64,000 nucleotides of DNA from Anodontia alba (GCA_964016985.1 OZ024831.1:79214263-79278262); one strand, 5' to 3'; counted from the stretch's first letter, positions 1 to 11,062 are shown. Program-made: numbers and translations. Notes: generated by a model not told the origin, from the letters alone.

Positions 1-343
1 ATCAATTCTACATGGGCAGATCACAAGTGCACATGGCAAATAAAACCAGTGGTATGTCAACCTCATTTTTAAGTACTGCTTCACTGAGTTGAAACAGTCG
101 TGTTGAAAGAAAAGCTATATACCGCCCCAAGTTCTCCTGCGACAGGGGGACGGGGCTTATCTTCATATCAGCACAAAACCTGAGAAAGGTCGACCGTTGG
201 GTAGAATAAGTCCTGGAAGTTGATGCAGCAAAACTGTTAGCACGGTAGAGAAGTACCTCTTTGTCCAGGCTGTTAGGGAGGTTCCTTGAAATCCCAACTA
301 TCTTAGAAGCCGAAAGTGTAGCGCCAGTGGGAGAATCTGTCAA
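1..343 (-). pseudogene. DIRS-like tyrosine recombinase, N-terminal part, cut by a stop and by the window edge
   Basis: The minus-strand frame overlaps the end of the RNase H frame. It contains ANSFAASTSRTYSTQRSTFL followed by RFCADMKISPVPLS and LGRYIAFLSTRL. This is the SAM-like core-binding domain that opens DIRS/Ngaro tyrosine recombinases (typical pattern: A-S-T-R-x-T-Y, FC, YIAFLA). A TAG at 8-10 ends the frame, so either the copy is dead or the reading frame is broken near the edge. The catalytic R-H-R-Y part would lie to the left of the window. The first codon is uncertain; no ATG is visible at the frame start. Confidence 0.78.
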
Positions 344-745
344 GCAGAAAATGGAGTGTTTTTGGGGACATATGCAATGAGAGAGGGGAATGATCAGTAT
401 ATTGACATAAGGGTTTCAGATGACCAGGAGAACCAAGACAGGAGGCACTATCGGCAGCCACATTCTGAAACCCAGGTAAGTACCGTGCGGTCAAGTAAAA
501 GTTAAAAGGTGCTGAAAGCCAGAACAGGCTACGGATACAATTCATAATCTGGTCATTCTGACAAGTGCCCTTGTTTAATGAGAAATTGTTACAGTATTGT
601 CTGAGTAAATGATGACATGCCTATAACGCCAGAAGGGGTCCCAGCGATGAGCTGCCAGTGCAACAGCAGCAAATTCCTTTCCGTTAATGTGAAATTCAGT
701 GGCCTGTGGCCAATCTTGTGACCAGTTAACATAAAACCAATCTAT
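303..745 (-). pseudogene. DIRS-like retrotransposon RNase H domain, broken
   Basis: Read on the minus strand, the stretch encodes an RNase H of the DIRS type. HINGKEFAAVALAAHRW and YSDNTV give the Glu and Asp of the active site, then INKGTCQND, a hydrophobic segment and ARYLPGFQNVAADSAS, where the last Asp is expected. There is a frameshift between SDNTVTIS and INKG (about position 575), so no continuous product is possible. A clear open stretch remains at 303-545. DIRS elements are retrotransposons that integrate with a tyrosine recombinase instead of an integrase; in them RT-RH precedes or overlaps the recombinase ORF, as seen here. Confidence 0.8.
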
Positions 746-1073
746 TGAAAAACAAAAACAATGCTGTGTGATATTCCGCTAAAATGATTGGACGATACGT
801 CATGTGACTTGCCAATCACAAAAAAATTTTACTCTTCATAAAATTTAATTCCTACCTAATGCAAATTAAAAACCAAGGAACCCTCCTAAGACATCAGTCT
901 AGGAAAAAAACTTGCGATAAAATAATTCTTTTTCCCAAACAAAAAGTGCTGGGGACCAGCTCGGACATCACGTGACATCCTGCTGTCATTCCCCAGCTGG
1001 GTGGGGTAATGCAAACAAAAGATTGTGCTCTGTAAATTTAAAACTAGATTAACAGGTAATCTCTGTATTTTAT
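746..1073. other. No gene recognised
   Basis: AT-rich sequence between the DIRS-like remnant and a tandem-core element. On the minus strand the frame of the RNase H runs on for a short way past 745 without recognisable motifs. An A-rich stretch and a region with CACGTGAC-type motifs are present; nothing else is supported. Confidence 0.4.
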
Positions 1074-1317
1074 GTGGAGCCTCCTTAGGTTGGGGGAATG
1101 AAAGATTGCTAAAATGGTCACGGTCCATTGACCAAGATGGCTGCCATGCCCATATATGGTAAAAACCTTAAAAAATCTTCTTCTCCAGAACCAAATAAGC
1201 CCTGGGGCCTTATCTTTGCACAAATCCTCAGGGACAGGAGATCTACAAAAAATTTTAAAATGATGGTCCTACATTGACATTTGACCTTTTTACGGCAAGA
1301 TCAAATTTGCTTCCCAA

Positions 1318-1987
1318 TGCACAAAGCTGAAAGTATATTGATCGATGGTGCTGCCAACACTATTATACGCATGCAAAACTTGGACAGTTTACCAACGGCA
1401 TGCCAAAAGACTGAACCACTTCCATACAAGCTGTCTGAGAAAACTTCTAAAGATCAAGTGGCAAGACAGGATTCCAGACACAGAAGTCCTGAAGAGGGCA
1501 GGGATGCAGAGTGTACATACTCTTCTGAAATTGGCACAGTTAAGATGGACAGGCCATGTTACCAGAATGCCTGATGAACATTTGCCAAAGAAAATCCTCT
1601 ATGGAGAACTACAAGCTGAAAAACGCTCCCATGGTGGTCAGAAGAAGCGATACAAGGACACCCTCAAAGCCTCCTTTAAAGACCTCAACATACCAACAGA
1701 GTCATGGGAACAGATTGCACAGGATCGTACAAAGTGGCGAGGCCTCATAAGAAGGGGAGCTGGTGAATAGGAAGCAAAAAGAATCAGCAAAGTGGAGCAG
1801 AAATGTGCACTGCGGAAAGTCAGAGCTAAGGCATCACCAACAGAGCTTTCTTCCTCAGACCTGTCTTGTTCTATCTGCAACAGACAGTTTAGAGCTAAGA
1901 TTGGTCTCATCAGCCATCTTAGAACACACAAATAATAACACATCACATAGTTGATTACGATTGGTCATTGTCAGTAATGACAGACGA
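1318..1987 (+). pseudogene. LINE (non-LTR retrotransposon) 3' fragment: end of reverse transcriptase ORF with C2H2 finger
   Basis: The frame from about 1318 to the TAA at 1933-1935 encodes the C-terminal part of a LINE polyprotein: LPTLLYACKTWTVYQ, HFHTSCLRKLLKIKWQD, RWTGHVTRMP and HGGQKKRYKDTLK, all familiar from the endonuclease-reverse transcriptase family common in invertebrates. It ends with a C2H2 finger (CSICNRQF...HLRTH). Two in-frame stops (1339-1341 and TAG 1768-1770) kill it. The 5' truncation is typical of target-primed reverse transcription. The short 3' UTR ends near GACGAACC. It interrupts host core sequence (TTCCCAATGCA before, CCATATATAT after) that is uninterrupted at about 5190-5240. 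Confidence 0.85.
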
Positions 1988-2384
1988 ACCATATATATAT
2001 GGGAAAAATGTATGTTGAGAATTCATATTTTGGACGTCTCCTCTATAATCCAGTTGAATCGAAACTTGATGATGAGCATTTGGGTACTTATGAGACACAA
2101 AATAGCTAAATGAGCCGGTAGAATATCCAAGATGGCCACCACAGCCGCCATCTTGAAAATCAATTTTCGACATCTCTTCTCAAACATTAGATCGCTTTGA
2201 ACCGAAACTTGCTCTTTGGCAACAGGATCACTTCTGGATCTAAACAAGCTAAAATTGTGTAGATCGAAAATCCAAGATGGACTCAAAAATAGAGTTAAAA
2301 AAAAAAAATCAAATGATATCTCATCCTTGGCCAATGGCCTAATTTCAAAATATTTGCACAGAAGTATTCCACTAATGGCCCTCA

Positions 2385-2697
2385 GTACAGCCGGCCTCGG
2401 TGGCTCAGTTGGATGCACCATCCAACTGGAGACCAGGAGGTCGCGGGTTCAACCCCCGCCGAGGTCGGCAACATACTTTCGTGGAGATTGATCATGAAAT
2501 ATTTTCTACGCTCATTCTCTCCCTTCCACTGATTAAAGAAGGGCAGTTGTCAGTTTCTGGCGAAAGAATGTGCACAATACTGGTTAACCGCTTAGAGGAC
2601 TAAGCATGCCCAGTAAACGTGTGGTTAGGTAAACTGACCAACTCGACATGACCCCATTGGGTTGACTGGGCCGTAAAACCTCAACACAAACAAACAA
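2385..2697 (+). mobile_element. tRNA-derived SINE, copy 1
   Basis: The head has Pol III promoter boxes: box A region GGTGGCTCAGTTGGATG and box B GGGTTCAACCC, in a tRNA-like order. The body contains GATCATGAAATATTTTC and AAGGGCAGTTGTCAGTTTC, and the tail GTAAAACCTCAACACAAAC with a short CAAA repeat. A target-site duplication AATGGCCCTCA lies at 2374-2384 and 2698-2708, leaving the nine bases GTACAGCCG in front of the head inside the insertion. One of five copies in the window. Confidence 0.9.
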
Positions 2698-3444
2698 AAT
2701 GGCCCTCAACCAAAATTACTAAAATGGCTCTGCTTGGCTGAACAAAATGACGGCCAGAGCTAAAAACAGAAAAACCTTTAAAAGACATCTCCACAGCAGC
2801 CAGTGCCCTGATTTCAAAGTAATTTCACAGAAGTTTTCCTCTTATGGCCCTTTACCAAAATTGCTAAAAAAGTTCTGCTCGACTGAACAAAATGGCTGCC
2901 AGAGCTAAAAATAGAAAAAAAAATTAAACATAGCCTCCGTGGCCAGTGTCCTGATTTCAAAATGATTTCACAGAAATGTTCCTCTTATCCCCATTTACCA
3001 GAATTGCCAAATGGTTCTACTCTGCTGAACAAAATGGTCACCAGAGCTAAAAATATAAAAACCTTTAAACAACATCTCCATGACCAGTGGCAAGATTTCA
3101 AAATAATTTCTCATTAATGTTCCTCTTATGCCTTTTTGCCAAAACTGCTAAAATGGTTCTGCTCTGCTCAACAAAATGGTTGCCAGAGCTAAAAATAGAA
3201 GAAAAACAAATTTAAAGGACAGGATAAGTAGATGAACCAAATGACTTCTGAAAAATATCTGAACTTTTTTTTCTTATGGTGTTTTGAAAATTTCAGCATT
3301 TTAACCTTGTCAGCAAGATATCTCGAAAACTGTTTAAGCCATTGCCTTGTCATAAGAGTACTGGAAAAAATGTTGCATACCATCTGCATATCTGCTGTGG
3401 CAGTTTCACTCAGGTGAGTGAGCTGTGGGCTGTGGGCCTCTTGT

Positions 3445-3532
3445 AAGGCATACACTTGTTTAAACATACACATCAGGTATCAAATTTTGACTTTTATGAT
3501 GTGTTTTGCTTATAAATTATAACATTAATTTT
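3445..3532. other. Short unclassified spacer
   Basis: Sequence between the 3' end of one AGCTCACC-type element and the 5' end of the next. No gene or repeat is recognised. Confidence 0.4.
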
Positions 3533-6060
3533 AGCTCACCTGAGATATGCTCAAGATGAGCTATATTGATCACTTTTTGTCCATTGTCCGTCCTTGCGTC
3601 CGTCCGTTAACATTTTCAAACAACTTCTCCTCTGAAGCCCCGTAGGTTGGAGGAACAAAAGATGGCAAAAATGGACGTGGTTTGTTGACCAAGATGGCCA
3701 TCATGCCCATATATGGTAAAAACCTTAAAAATCTTCTTCAGAACCGAGGATGCCTTGTGGCTTATTCTTTGCACAAATCATCAGGGACGGGAGGTCTGCC
3801 AAAATTGCTAAAATAATGGTTGTACATTGACATTTGACCTTTTTACTCGAGGTCAAGTTTGTTTCCCTATGCATTTGTATGGGAAAACTTTTGAGAATTA
3901 CAAATGACTTCCCCTCTGGAGCCTCTGGGCCAATGTTGCTCAAATATCATTTGGAGCCTCCCTGGGGTAGGGGAATGAAATATTGCTAAAATGGTTGCCT
4001 TCCATTGAATAAGATGGCCACCATGCCCATATATGGTAAAAGCCTTTAAAAATCTTCTTCTCCAGAAACCTTGTGGCTGAATCTTTGCATAAATCATCGG
4101 GGACAGGAGGTCTACCAAAGTTGTTAAAATAGTGGTCGTACATTTAGTGGCTCAGTGGGATGCGCCGACCAACTGGAGACAGAAGTATTCCACCAATGGC
4201 CCTCAGTACAGCCGGCCTCGGTGGCTCAGTTGGATGCGCCATCCAACTGGAGACCAGGAGGTTGCGGGTTCAACCCCCGCCGAGGTTGGCAACATTCTTA
4301 CGTGGAGATTGATCATGAAATATTTTCTATGCTCATTCTCTCCCTTCCACTGATTAAAGAAGGGCAGTTGTCAGTTTCTGGCAAAAGAATGTGCGCAATA
4401 CTGCTTAACCACTTAGAGGACTAAGCCTGCCCAGTAAACATGTGGTTAGGTAAACTGACCACGCTCGACATGACCCCATTGGGTTGACTGGACACAAACA
4501 AAATACATTGACATCTGACCTTTTTACCGCAAGGTCAAGTTTGCTTCCCTATGCATTTGTATGGGAAAAATGTTGAGAATTTCAAACTACTTCTCCTCTG
4601 GAGCCTCTGGGCCAATGTTGCTCAAATTTCATTTGGAGCCTCCCTGGGGCAGGGGAATGAAAGATTGCTAAAATAGTTGCCATCCATTGACCAAAATGGC
4701 CGCCATGCCCATGCCAAAAACCTTTAAAAATCTTCTCCAGAACAGAGGATGCCTTCAGGCTGAATCTTTGCACAAATCATCGGGGACGGGAGGTCCACCA
4801 AAGTTGTTGAAATGACGGTCGTACATTTTTGTTTGACCTTTTTATGGTGAGGTCAAGTTTGCTTCCGTATGCATTTGTATAGGCCTGTTGATAATTTCAA
4901 ATGACTTCTCCTCTGAAGCCTCTGGGCCAATGTTGCTAAAATTTCATGTGGAGCCTCCTTGGGGCAGGAGAACAAAAGATTGCAAAAATGGTTGTGGTCC
5001 ATTGACCAAAATGGCTGCCATGCCCATATATGGAAAAAACCTTTAAAGATTTTCTTCTCCAGAACCAAATAAGCCCTGGACCCTAATCTTTGCACAAATT
5101 ATGGGGGACAGGAGAGCTACCAAAATTGCTAAAATGATGGTCCTATGTTGACATTTGACCTTTTGACGGCAAGGTCAGATTTGCTTCCCCATGCATTTGT
5201 ATGGGCCATATATATTTATATGGGAAAAATGTTGAGAATTCATATTTTGGACATCTCCTCTATAATCCAGTTAAATTGAAACTCGATGATGAGCATTAGG
5301 TCACCTTGTAGACACAAAATAGCTAAATGAGCCAATAGAAAATCCAAGATGGATGCCACAGCCGCCATGTTGAAAATCAGTTTTTTACATCTCTTCCCAA
5401 ACTTTTGGTCGTTTTGAGCCGAAACTTGCTCTGTAACAACAGGATCGAAACGAGCTAAAATTTTGTTGATCGGAATTCTAAGATGGCCACAATGGTTCCA
5501 CTCCATTGAACAAGATGCCAGAACTACAAATAGAAAATCTTCAAACGATGTCTAGTCATTGACCAATGGCCCGATTTCAAAATATTGCACAGAAGTGTTC
5601 CTCCAATGAAAATGGTTCCACTTGGCTGAACAAAATGGTGGCCAGAGCTAAAAATAGGAAACAAAATTAAAAGACATCTCCTCCACGGCCGGTGGCCTGA
5701 TTTCAAAGCAATTTCACAGAAACGTTTCTCTTATGGCGCTTTACCAAATTGCTAAAATAGTTCCGCGCGGCTGAAAAAAATTGCCATGAGAGTTAAAATT
5801 GAAAAAAAAAAACATCTCCTCCTTGGTCAGTGGCCTGATTTGAAAATTATTTCACAGAAATGTTCCTCTTATCCTCCTTGTTTTGACTAGATATAGCCCT
5901 TTGAAAATTTCAACATTTTAACCTTGTAAGCAAGATATCTCAAAAACTGTTTAAGCCATTGCCTTGAAACTTAACAGGCTGATAGGGAATGATGAGTAAA
6001 TGACCTGATTAACTTACAGCAGTTAACTCAGGTGACCATTGTGGCCCATGGGCCTCTTGT
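3533..6060 (+). mobile_element. AGCTCACC-type (Helentron-like) element with tandem core
   Basis: The 5' end is AGCTCACCTGAGATATG followed by CTCAAGATGAGCT (hairpin) and a GTCC/CCGT-rich stretch. The core repeats GGAGCCTC, AAGATGGCCNCCATGCCC and TTTGACCTTTTTA, with a change of core type after 5300. The 3' end is ACTCAGGTGACC, the palindrome GGCCCATGGGCC and CTCTTGT. A composite SINE (4145-4503) sits in the core. It carries no ORF of its own. The combination of subterminal inverted repeats, tandem core and 3' hairpin is the layout of non-autonomous Helitron-like elements; the class is my inference. Confidence 0.7.
4145..4503 (+). mobile_element. Composite SINE: partial tRNA head + transduced flank + full SINE (copy 2)
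   Basis: It starts with a SINE head fragment (GTGGCTCAGTGGGATGCG to CTGGAGAC, 4147-4180). It then switches to AGAAGTATTCCACCAATGG and CCCTCAGTACAGCCG, the sequence that flanks SINE copy 1 on its 5' side (2361-2393), and then carries a complete SINE. The whole 359-bp block is bracketed by TACATT at 4139-4144 and 4504-4509, and the host repeat reads on across the gap, so it probably inserted as a single unit. Confidence 0.85.
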
Positions 6061-6201
6061 TATCATATATCCTCTGTAGATTCTTATTATTCGCATAGAA
6101 AATGTAGTAGAGGTAAATATTCTTTTACATATTATATGGGAAACAGCCAACAATTTAGGCTATTAGTTCCCATATTAATTTATTTTATCAACAACTATTA
6201 A

Positions 6202-6789
6202 CCCTTAAGCTGCTAATCGTGACTGTTGTCATTTTGGAGGGGTATGCCAAATGTGAAACATGTACTACTTTCGATAAACCATTCAGACCAAGTGCTCCTA
6301 TACAGGAAGGAACCTACTTTCATACAAACATACTGCTCTTCAGTAGAAAGTAAGGTGCTGGATTTTACCCATGCTAATAAAGACCAAGAATATTGAATTT
6401 CAAGCTGCTAGCAATTTCCGCACTCACTTCATCAGTTTTATCACGATTTTCTGGAAAAAACGCCAATGACCCTAAATCATTTCCAGTGAGGAAGAAATTG
6501 GAACAACAGTAGAACCTACACATGTCACTCATTTCTGCACTGCACACAGTAAGCGCTGGTCTCTTGTATTTTTTTTTAAGTGTCTTAAATGGTTCCCAGT
6601 TGCCACGTGACTGTCACATGACTGAAAGTCATGGATCGTCACTTCTCCGGTAAAATGGCCACATACAATCGGCAAAATATGTGTGAAAATGCCATCAAAA
6701 TCGAGGCAAAACCGAGGGAGTAATGGCTTCTCAAGTAGGGGTACCCCTTCTAACAGGCCTGATTTACGATTTTTGCCACAGCCTAAGGG
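6202..6789. mobile_element. piggyBac-like MITE (588 bp, TTAA target)
   Basis: Flanked by TTAA at 6198-6201 and 6790-6793. Ends are CCCTTAAGCTGC and its inverted counterpart CCCTTAGGCTGT. TTAA duplication with CCC ends is the hallmark of the piggyBac superfamily. No transposase is encoded, so it is non-autonomous. The related family R copy at 33800-33900 has a single TTAA in the same context and no insert, which is an empty site. Confidence 0.85.
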
Positions 6790-8078
6790 TTAATACCTGT
6801 AACAAGAGTCCATGTCAGTCATGTCTTGTCCAGACCCTTGGAGAAGGTTAATAATCAGTCAGATATATTGATATATATATTAAGGCATTAATAAATTCAA
6901 TTCATTCTTATTATTGCCTTATCCAAATTAATCTGGATCATTTTAGTCTAGAAGAGAAATGTTCCAGTTAATTCTATTTTAGTTCAAGAAGTTACAAAAT
7001 CTAATTGCGAAGTACAATAGTATAGATTTTGGCTTCTTCTGAGAATAACAAATTAATATATTCGGCTACGGGACCGTTTAGAAACCTATACAGCCGATAG
7101 AATTTCCAGACCTAAACAGGCTAGAGGGCATAAGCAGTGTTGCAAACTTTATTACTGCTTATGAAGAGTCTCAATAAAAACGAGACTCCCATTTTCTTAT
7201 CTGTAGTGTGTTCTTTGTTTCCAAAGGCAATCTTTTTTACTTTTATTATTGTATAGGTCTAGGATTTAATTACTATCTTTAAATCTGATACAAAGGAATT
7301 TTCTAAGAGGAGTATTAACGCAATGAGTATTTCTACCTCCTCTAAACATGAATGATATCTACAAGTTATAAACCAATTCTCCCACTGTCTATCCTTACAC
7401 GTCAACAGACATTCCAATGGGAGAAGATTGGTATACTTACTAAACAATGAGAAAAATAAAAGTCCTTTATAATATTCAAGAATATTGCAGGACTAAATAC
7501 AATTCGATTCCTCATCTATCGTACATTCCGATAAATATGAGTCAGTTTCCTTCTCGTTATTAGGAGAATAAAAATGTCTCTGTTAACGGTAATGAAAGGG
7601 TAGAAATCAAGAAAGCTAATCTTTCTCCCGAATGTGTTTTACCCTAAAGACAATGGAATAATATCCGATGACGAATATTTCCATTTAATGTATAGTCAAT
7701 GTGTAATTGAAATTGTAATAAGACTGGATTTTCTCTAAAATTATAATGGATCTTAGAAGTCTAAGTCATCCAGATTCAGGAAGTTCCTTACTTATGTTTA
7801 ACAGTCCTTTTAGCATTGCGATAACCTCGCTTGGGGAAGAGAGAGCTAATCTTAGTGCTTTTCATACATTTGTTCGATTTGTGCTTGTTTGGTTTTGTCA
7901 GTTTCCTCTTCCTCTTGGTGTCTGGGAAGGGCTGTGGTTTGTGATTATGGCACTCTCTGGACTTTTCTCTTACCTTTTTTTGAAATTTGCCTTTTAAAGT
8001 GCAAATCTTTAAGGTTATGTCTCAATATCTTATCTATTCTTTTTGGGACCAACTGTTGTTACCCTCCCAAAAAGAAGG

Positions 8079-8130
8079 GGGTTGGGTGGGGGGTGTCGGG
8101 TGGGGGGGGGGTGGGGGGGCAGGAATTCGG
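8079..8130 (+). repeat. G-rich tract with quadruplex-forming potential
   Basis: Several runs of five to ten G separated by one to four bases (GGGTGGGGGG, GGGTGGGGGGGGGG). At least four runs of three or more G occur within 50 bp, which meets the usual pattern for a G-quadruplex. It lies inside repeat family R; the related place in copy 2 (about 28230-28260) lacks it. Confidence 0.75.
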
Positions 8131-8311
8131 GCCTCTAATGCTTGAGAAAACTGGCAGCCTCCAGAGTCCACCAGGTAACATATAAGGTATTAACAGGTTA
8201 GAGATATGTTAAAAGCAAATCTAGATCATTCTAATTTTGTAACATATATTATAGAATGTATCTGATTCCTTAGAGTTTCCTGAGTCTTAATCCTGAAGTT
8301 GAGGGAATCTA

Positions 8312-8315
<4 letters not shown>

Positions 8316-8379
<64 letters not shown>
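8316..8379. repeat. (TA)n microsatellite
   Basis: About 31 uninterrupted TA dinucleotides. The equivalent place in family R copy 2 (around 28170-28185) has only a short TATATATA. Confidence 0.97.
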
Positions 8380-8384
<5 letters not shown>

Positions 8385-8462
8385 GAATTAGGGGAGCTCC
8401 TCTCTCCTAATCTGCAAATTCTAGCACATCATCTATAGGTTAATGTATTGTGCAGTTAAAAT

Positions 8463-8759
8463 GAAGTTTTTATAAGTAAAACATATTTTAACTAGCAATA
8501 CTTAACCTATAGATAAGAGAATCCCTCCTCCCTTCCCTGCGTAGCTCGGTTATATTGTTTTATCCTTCAAAGAAACTGACACATGATCAAAAGAACGGGA
8601 AGAGTGACATCGCACAGGTAATTGCCTAAGGGACCTTCTGGATTAAAACTTTTTGAACTGTTGTTTTTTTCCGTGGAAGGTTTGAAATACAGAATAGAAC
8701 AGCACATTATCTATTGGTTAAGTATTGCTAGTTTAAATATGTTTTACTTGTAAAAACTT
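8463..8759. repeat. Inverted repeat (hairpin) at the end of family R copy 1
   Basis: The left arm 8463-8515 (GAAGTTTTTATAAGTAAAAC ... CTATAGATA) is the near reverse complement of 8708-8759, with a loop of about 190 bp. The same structure is present in copy 2 at 27655-27708 and 27901-27954, so it is a fixed part of the family. Confidence 0.85.
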
Positions 8760-8934
8760 AATTTTTGCTATTATTTCTGAATGTGTACACTCACAAATTC
8801 AAAGTGATTTTTGACAAAAAATAGTACACCTATTTTTTCATTTATTATTTTGGTCAAATTTCATACTATCTTTGCATCTTTTTACTTTGCTCTGTTTCAA
8901 TATTTCCATGATATTTGATTTACATATATACCAA

Positions 8935-9312
8935 ATTTAGAAATGGCGGTTTGGTCGGGGAATTTGCCATCTCTTCTGATGGCTATTTTTACCAAAATTG
9001 CTAAAATGGTTCCACTCGCCTGAATGAAATGGCTGCCAGAGCTAAAAATAGACAAAGAACTTCTTTCCCTGTTAGTGCTTCACAGTTTCTTCTTTCCCTG
9101 CTGGTGCTTCACAGGGTCTTCTTTCCCTGCTGGTGCATCATATGGTCTTCTTTCCCTGCTGGTGCTTCACAAATTTCCTACTTAAAAGTTTTAATCATGG
9201 CAACCAAATAAAATGGGCACCTTTAATTGACATCTCTCAAGCCATGACAGCGTCACTTCCACAAGCTATCTTGAGCTTAGGTGAGCAATCCAGGGCCATA
9301 TAGCCCTCTTGT
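8935..9312 (+). mobile_element. AGCTCACC-type element, 3' fragment with a 28-bp minisatellite
   Basis: Core phrase GCTGCCAGAGCTAAAAATAG, then about five units of a 28-bp repeat (CTTTCCCTGCTGGTGCTTCA) at 9061-9175. The 3' end has GCTTAGGTGAGCAATCC, the hairpin GGGCCATATAGCCC and CTCTTGTT. The 5' end is missing. Confidence 0.7.
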
Positions 9313-9399
9313 TAAACTATGCACGGGAGTTTGAATGTGAAAGATTTGATAAAAAATAACTGTCTGGAGCCTGTATCTTTGTTGGATCTTACCAAATTA

Positions 9400-10706
9400 C
9401 GAGGGTCCTGCAAAAAATTTTGTCACTGGGTTTGGATTACTTCAAGTCTACGTTTTATCAAACATATTTTTATTACAAACCTTCAAAGTATTCCCCCTTT
9501 ACTGAAACACATTTTTGTAACCTTTTTACCCAGTTGCCAAAAGCAGATAAATAGTCTTCTTTTGGTATCTGTTGGAGACACTGATAAATAGCGCTGCCAA
9601 GAGAACTTCTAGATGTATACTTATTTCCAGAGCATTTTTTAAGCCTTGGAAATAAAAAGAAGTCACAGGGACTCAGGTCAGGTGAATAAGGTGGATGGTT
9701 TAAAATTTCCACCTTTACAGAAGCCAAAAAATTAACAACCTCACACTTATGAGAGGAGGCGTTGTCATGTAAAAGGTGGACTCCTGACCATCCTTTGCTT
9801 GGTCATTTCTTATTGTAAAACTCTTTCACTTTCTTCAGTACAGAATTCTTGTAGAATCAGCCAGTGACTGTATGACCAGATGGACAAGGCACTTGAATGA
9901 CTGGCCCACTTGAATTAAAGAAAATTGCGTACAACATCTTTTTCGAACGTATGGTTCTCTTGGCAATACATGGATGTTTTTTTATCTTTTCGCTTCCATT
10001 GCTTATTATCAGCCCTTGTTTGTGGTTTCATCACCTGTTAGCACCTTAGAAATAACCCGACTATTACAGCCTTTGTATGTTTTCAAAAGTTCCTGGGCAC
10101 ATTTAAGGCGTTGTGTCTTTTGCTCCTCAGTGCGCAAATGAGGTACCCACTTAGCGCAAACCTTTCTCAGGTCCAAATGCTTTTTCAGAATTGTTTGCTC
10201 ACTGCCTTCTGATATGCCAGTACAACTAGCTATATCTTTGACAGACAATCGCGCATCCTGTTTGACCACAATCTTTACAGCAGCGATGTTAGCCTTGGTA
10301 ACAGAGGTTGTAGGCCTTCCAGGATGGGTATCATCTTCAACAGAAAATTTCCCAGCTTTAAAAGCTTTAACCCACCTAAAAACTGTGTGCATTGAAATGG
10401 TCTGAGGTCCATATATACCACACAATTCATTTAATATCTGCTTTGTTGCCTAATGTGGCATTTAATATAACTACGAATTTCAGTCTTCTGGTCCGTGTTC
10501 CAATGTAACAAGTAAATTGGTCAGTGTATATGACTGCATCTGTTTCAGTTTGAAATAACTCGGTCAGTTGGAAAGCAATTTGCACGAAATAAACGGGTAT
10601 TGTTAGCTATTCAAAACAACATTCAAGTACAGTGAAGCATTTTAAAATATACCTGGGATAAAACAAAGGAAGCCTGTTAGTGACAGAACTTTTTGCATGA
10701 CCCTCG
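9400..10706 (-). mobile_element. mariner-family DNA transposon, copy B
   Basis: Flanked by TA duplications (9398-9399 and 10707-10708). Terminal inverted repeats start CGAGGGTCCTGCAAAAA on the left and, inverted, CGAGGGTCATGCAAAAA on the right. Transposase remnant on the minus strand. It is about 40 bp shorter than copy A because of internal deletions. Confidence 0.93.
9473..10496 (-). pseudogene. mariner transposase pseudogene, copy B
   Basis: Minus-strand pieces match copy A over the whole protein: HTH region with FRWVKAFKAGKFSVEDD, HPGRPTTS, the first catalytic Asp in LTGDET and the third in YSPDLSPCDFFLFPRLKKC. The start codon is ACG instead of ATG, the N-terminal part has a small deletion, and about 20 bp are missing directly after GDET, causing a frameshift (about 10018). 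The second Asp region (HDNASSH) is present around 9755. Dead. Confidence 0.92.
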
Positions 10707-11062
10707 TAGCATGAATATATCTTTGGATAGGCGAAGTGTTGTTAAGTTTTTGTGATCTTTACCTGGAAATTTTCAAGGCAGGTGGAGATAGTTAGAATAC
10801 CACATTTTCCTTTTTGAACTTTCAGGTAAATCCCGACCAAACTTTCATGGTTACATCATTGGGATGTACCTAAAATACTTCAACAACAAACAAACAAACA
10901 AAAACTTTTTTATTCAGTATATTTCAGTGTGTATTTGTTTCCAGTGCCCAAATCTCAATTTGCTGACTTCATTCTTGCATTATTTCATATCATGAAAAAG
11001 CAAACTAATAGTAGGCAGGGCTGCATGTGGCTAGAAGAATCAAATAAGATGTCATCTACAGT
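10707..11062. other. No gene recognised
   Basis: AT-rich intergenic or intronic sequence with a (CAAA)n tract near 10885. Nothing further is supported. Confidence 0.4.

Larger units (their letters stand above)
1074..3444 (+). mobile_element. AGCTCACC-type element, 5' truncated (3' end intact)
   Basis: Begins inside the core phrase GGAGCCTCCTTAGGTTGGGG, which recurs at 54981, 55969 and elsewhere. The core phrases AAGATGGCTGCCATGCCC, TTTGACCTTTTTAC and GCCAGAGCTAAAAATAG recur through it. The 3' end has the family signature: CACTCAGGTGAGTGAG, a GGGC...GGGCC region, then CTCTTGT. A LINE 3' end (1318-1987) and a SINE (2385-2697) are inserted within it. No coding capacity. Confidence 0.65.
6061..8768 (+). 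repeat. Dispersed repeat family R, copy 1 (decayed, formerly coding?)
   Basis: Matches the reverse complement of 27655-29270 and of about 33010-33990. Translated pieces agree between copies: an SVANFITAYEE-like peptide near 7140 corresponds to SLANYTVAYEE on the minus strand near 29160. This suggests an old ORF, perhaps the gag-like part of a retroelement. The right end carries an inverted repeat (8463-8515 with 8708-8759). It contains a piggyBac-like MITE, a (TA)n tract and a G-rich tract. Class not recognised; DIRS-like is possible but unproven. Confidence 0.6.

Noticed and set aside
2394..2470. A tRNA gene (box A and box B present)
   Set aside because: It is the head of a SINE with body, tail and target-site duplications; the acceptor and anticodon arms do not fold as a normal tRNA.
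7746..8185. Hydrophobic open frame that could be a small membrane protein
   Set aside because: Part of decayed repeat family R; the equivalent region of copy 2 does not keep the frame, and it runs into the G-rich tract.
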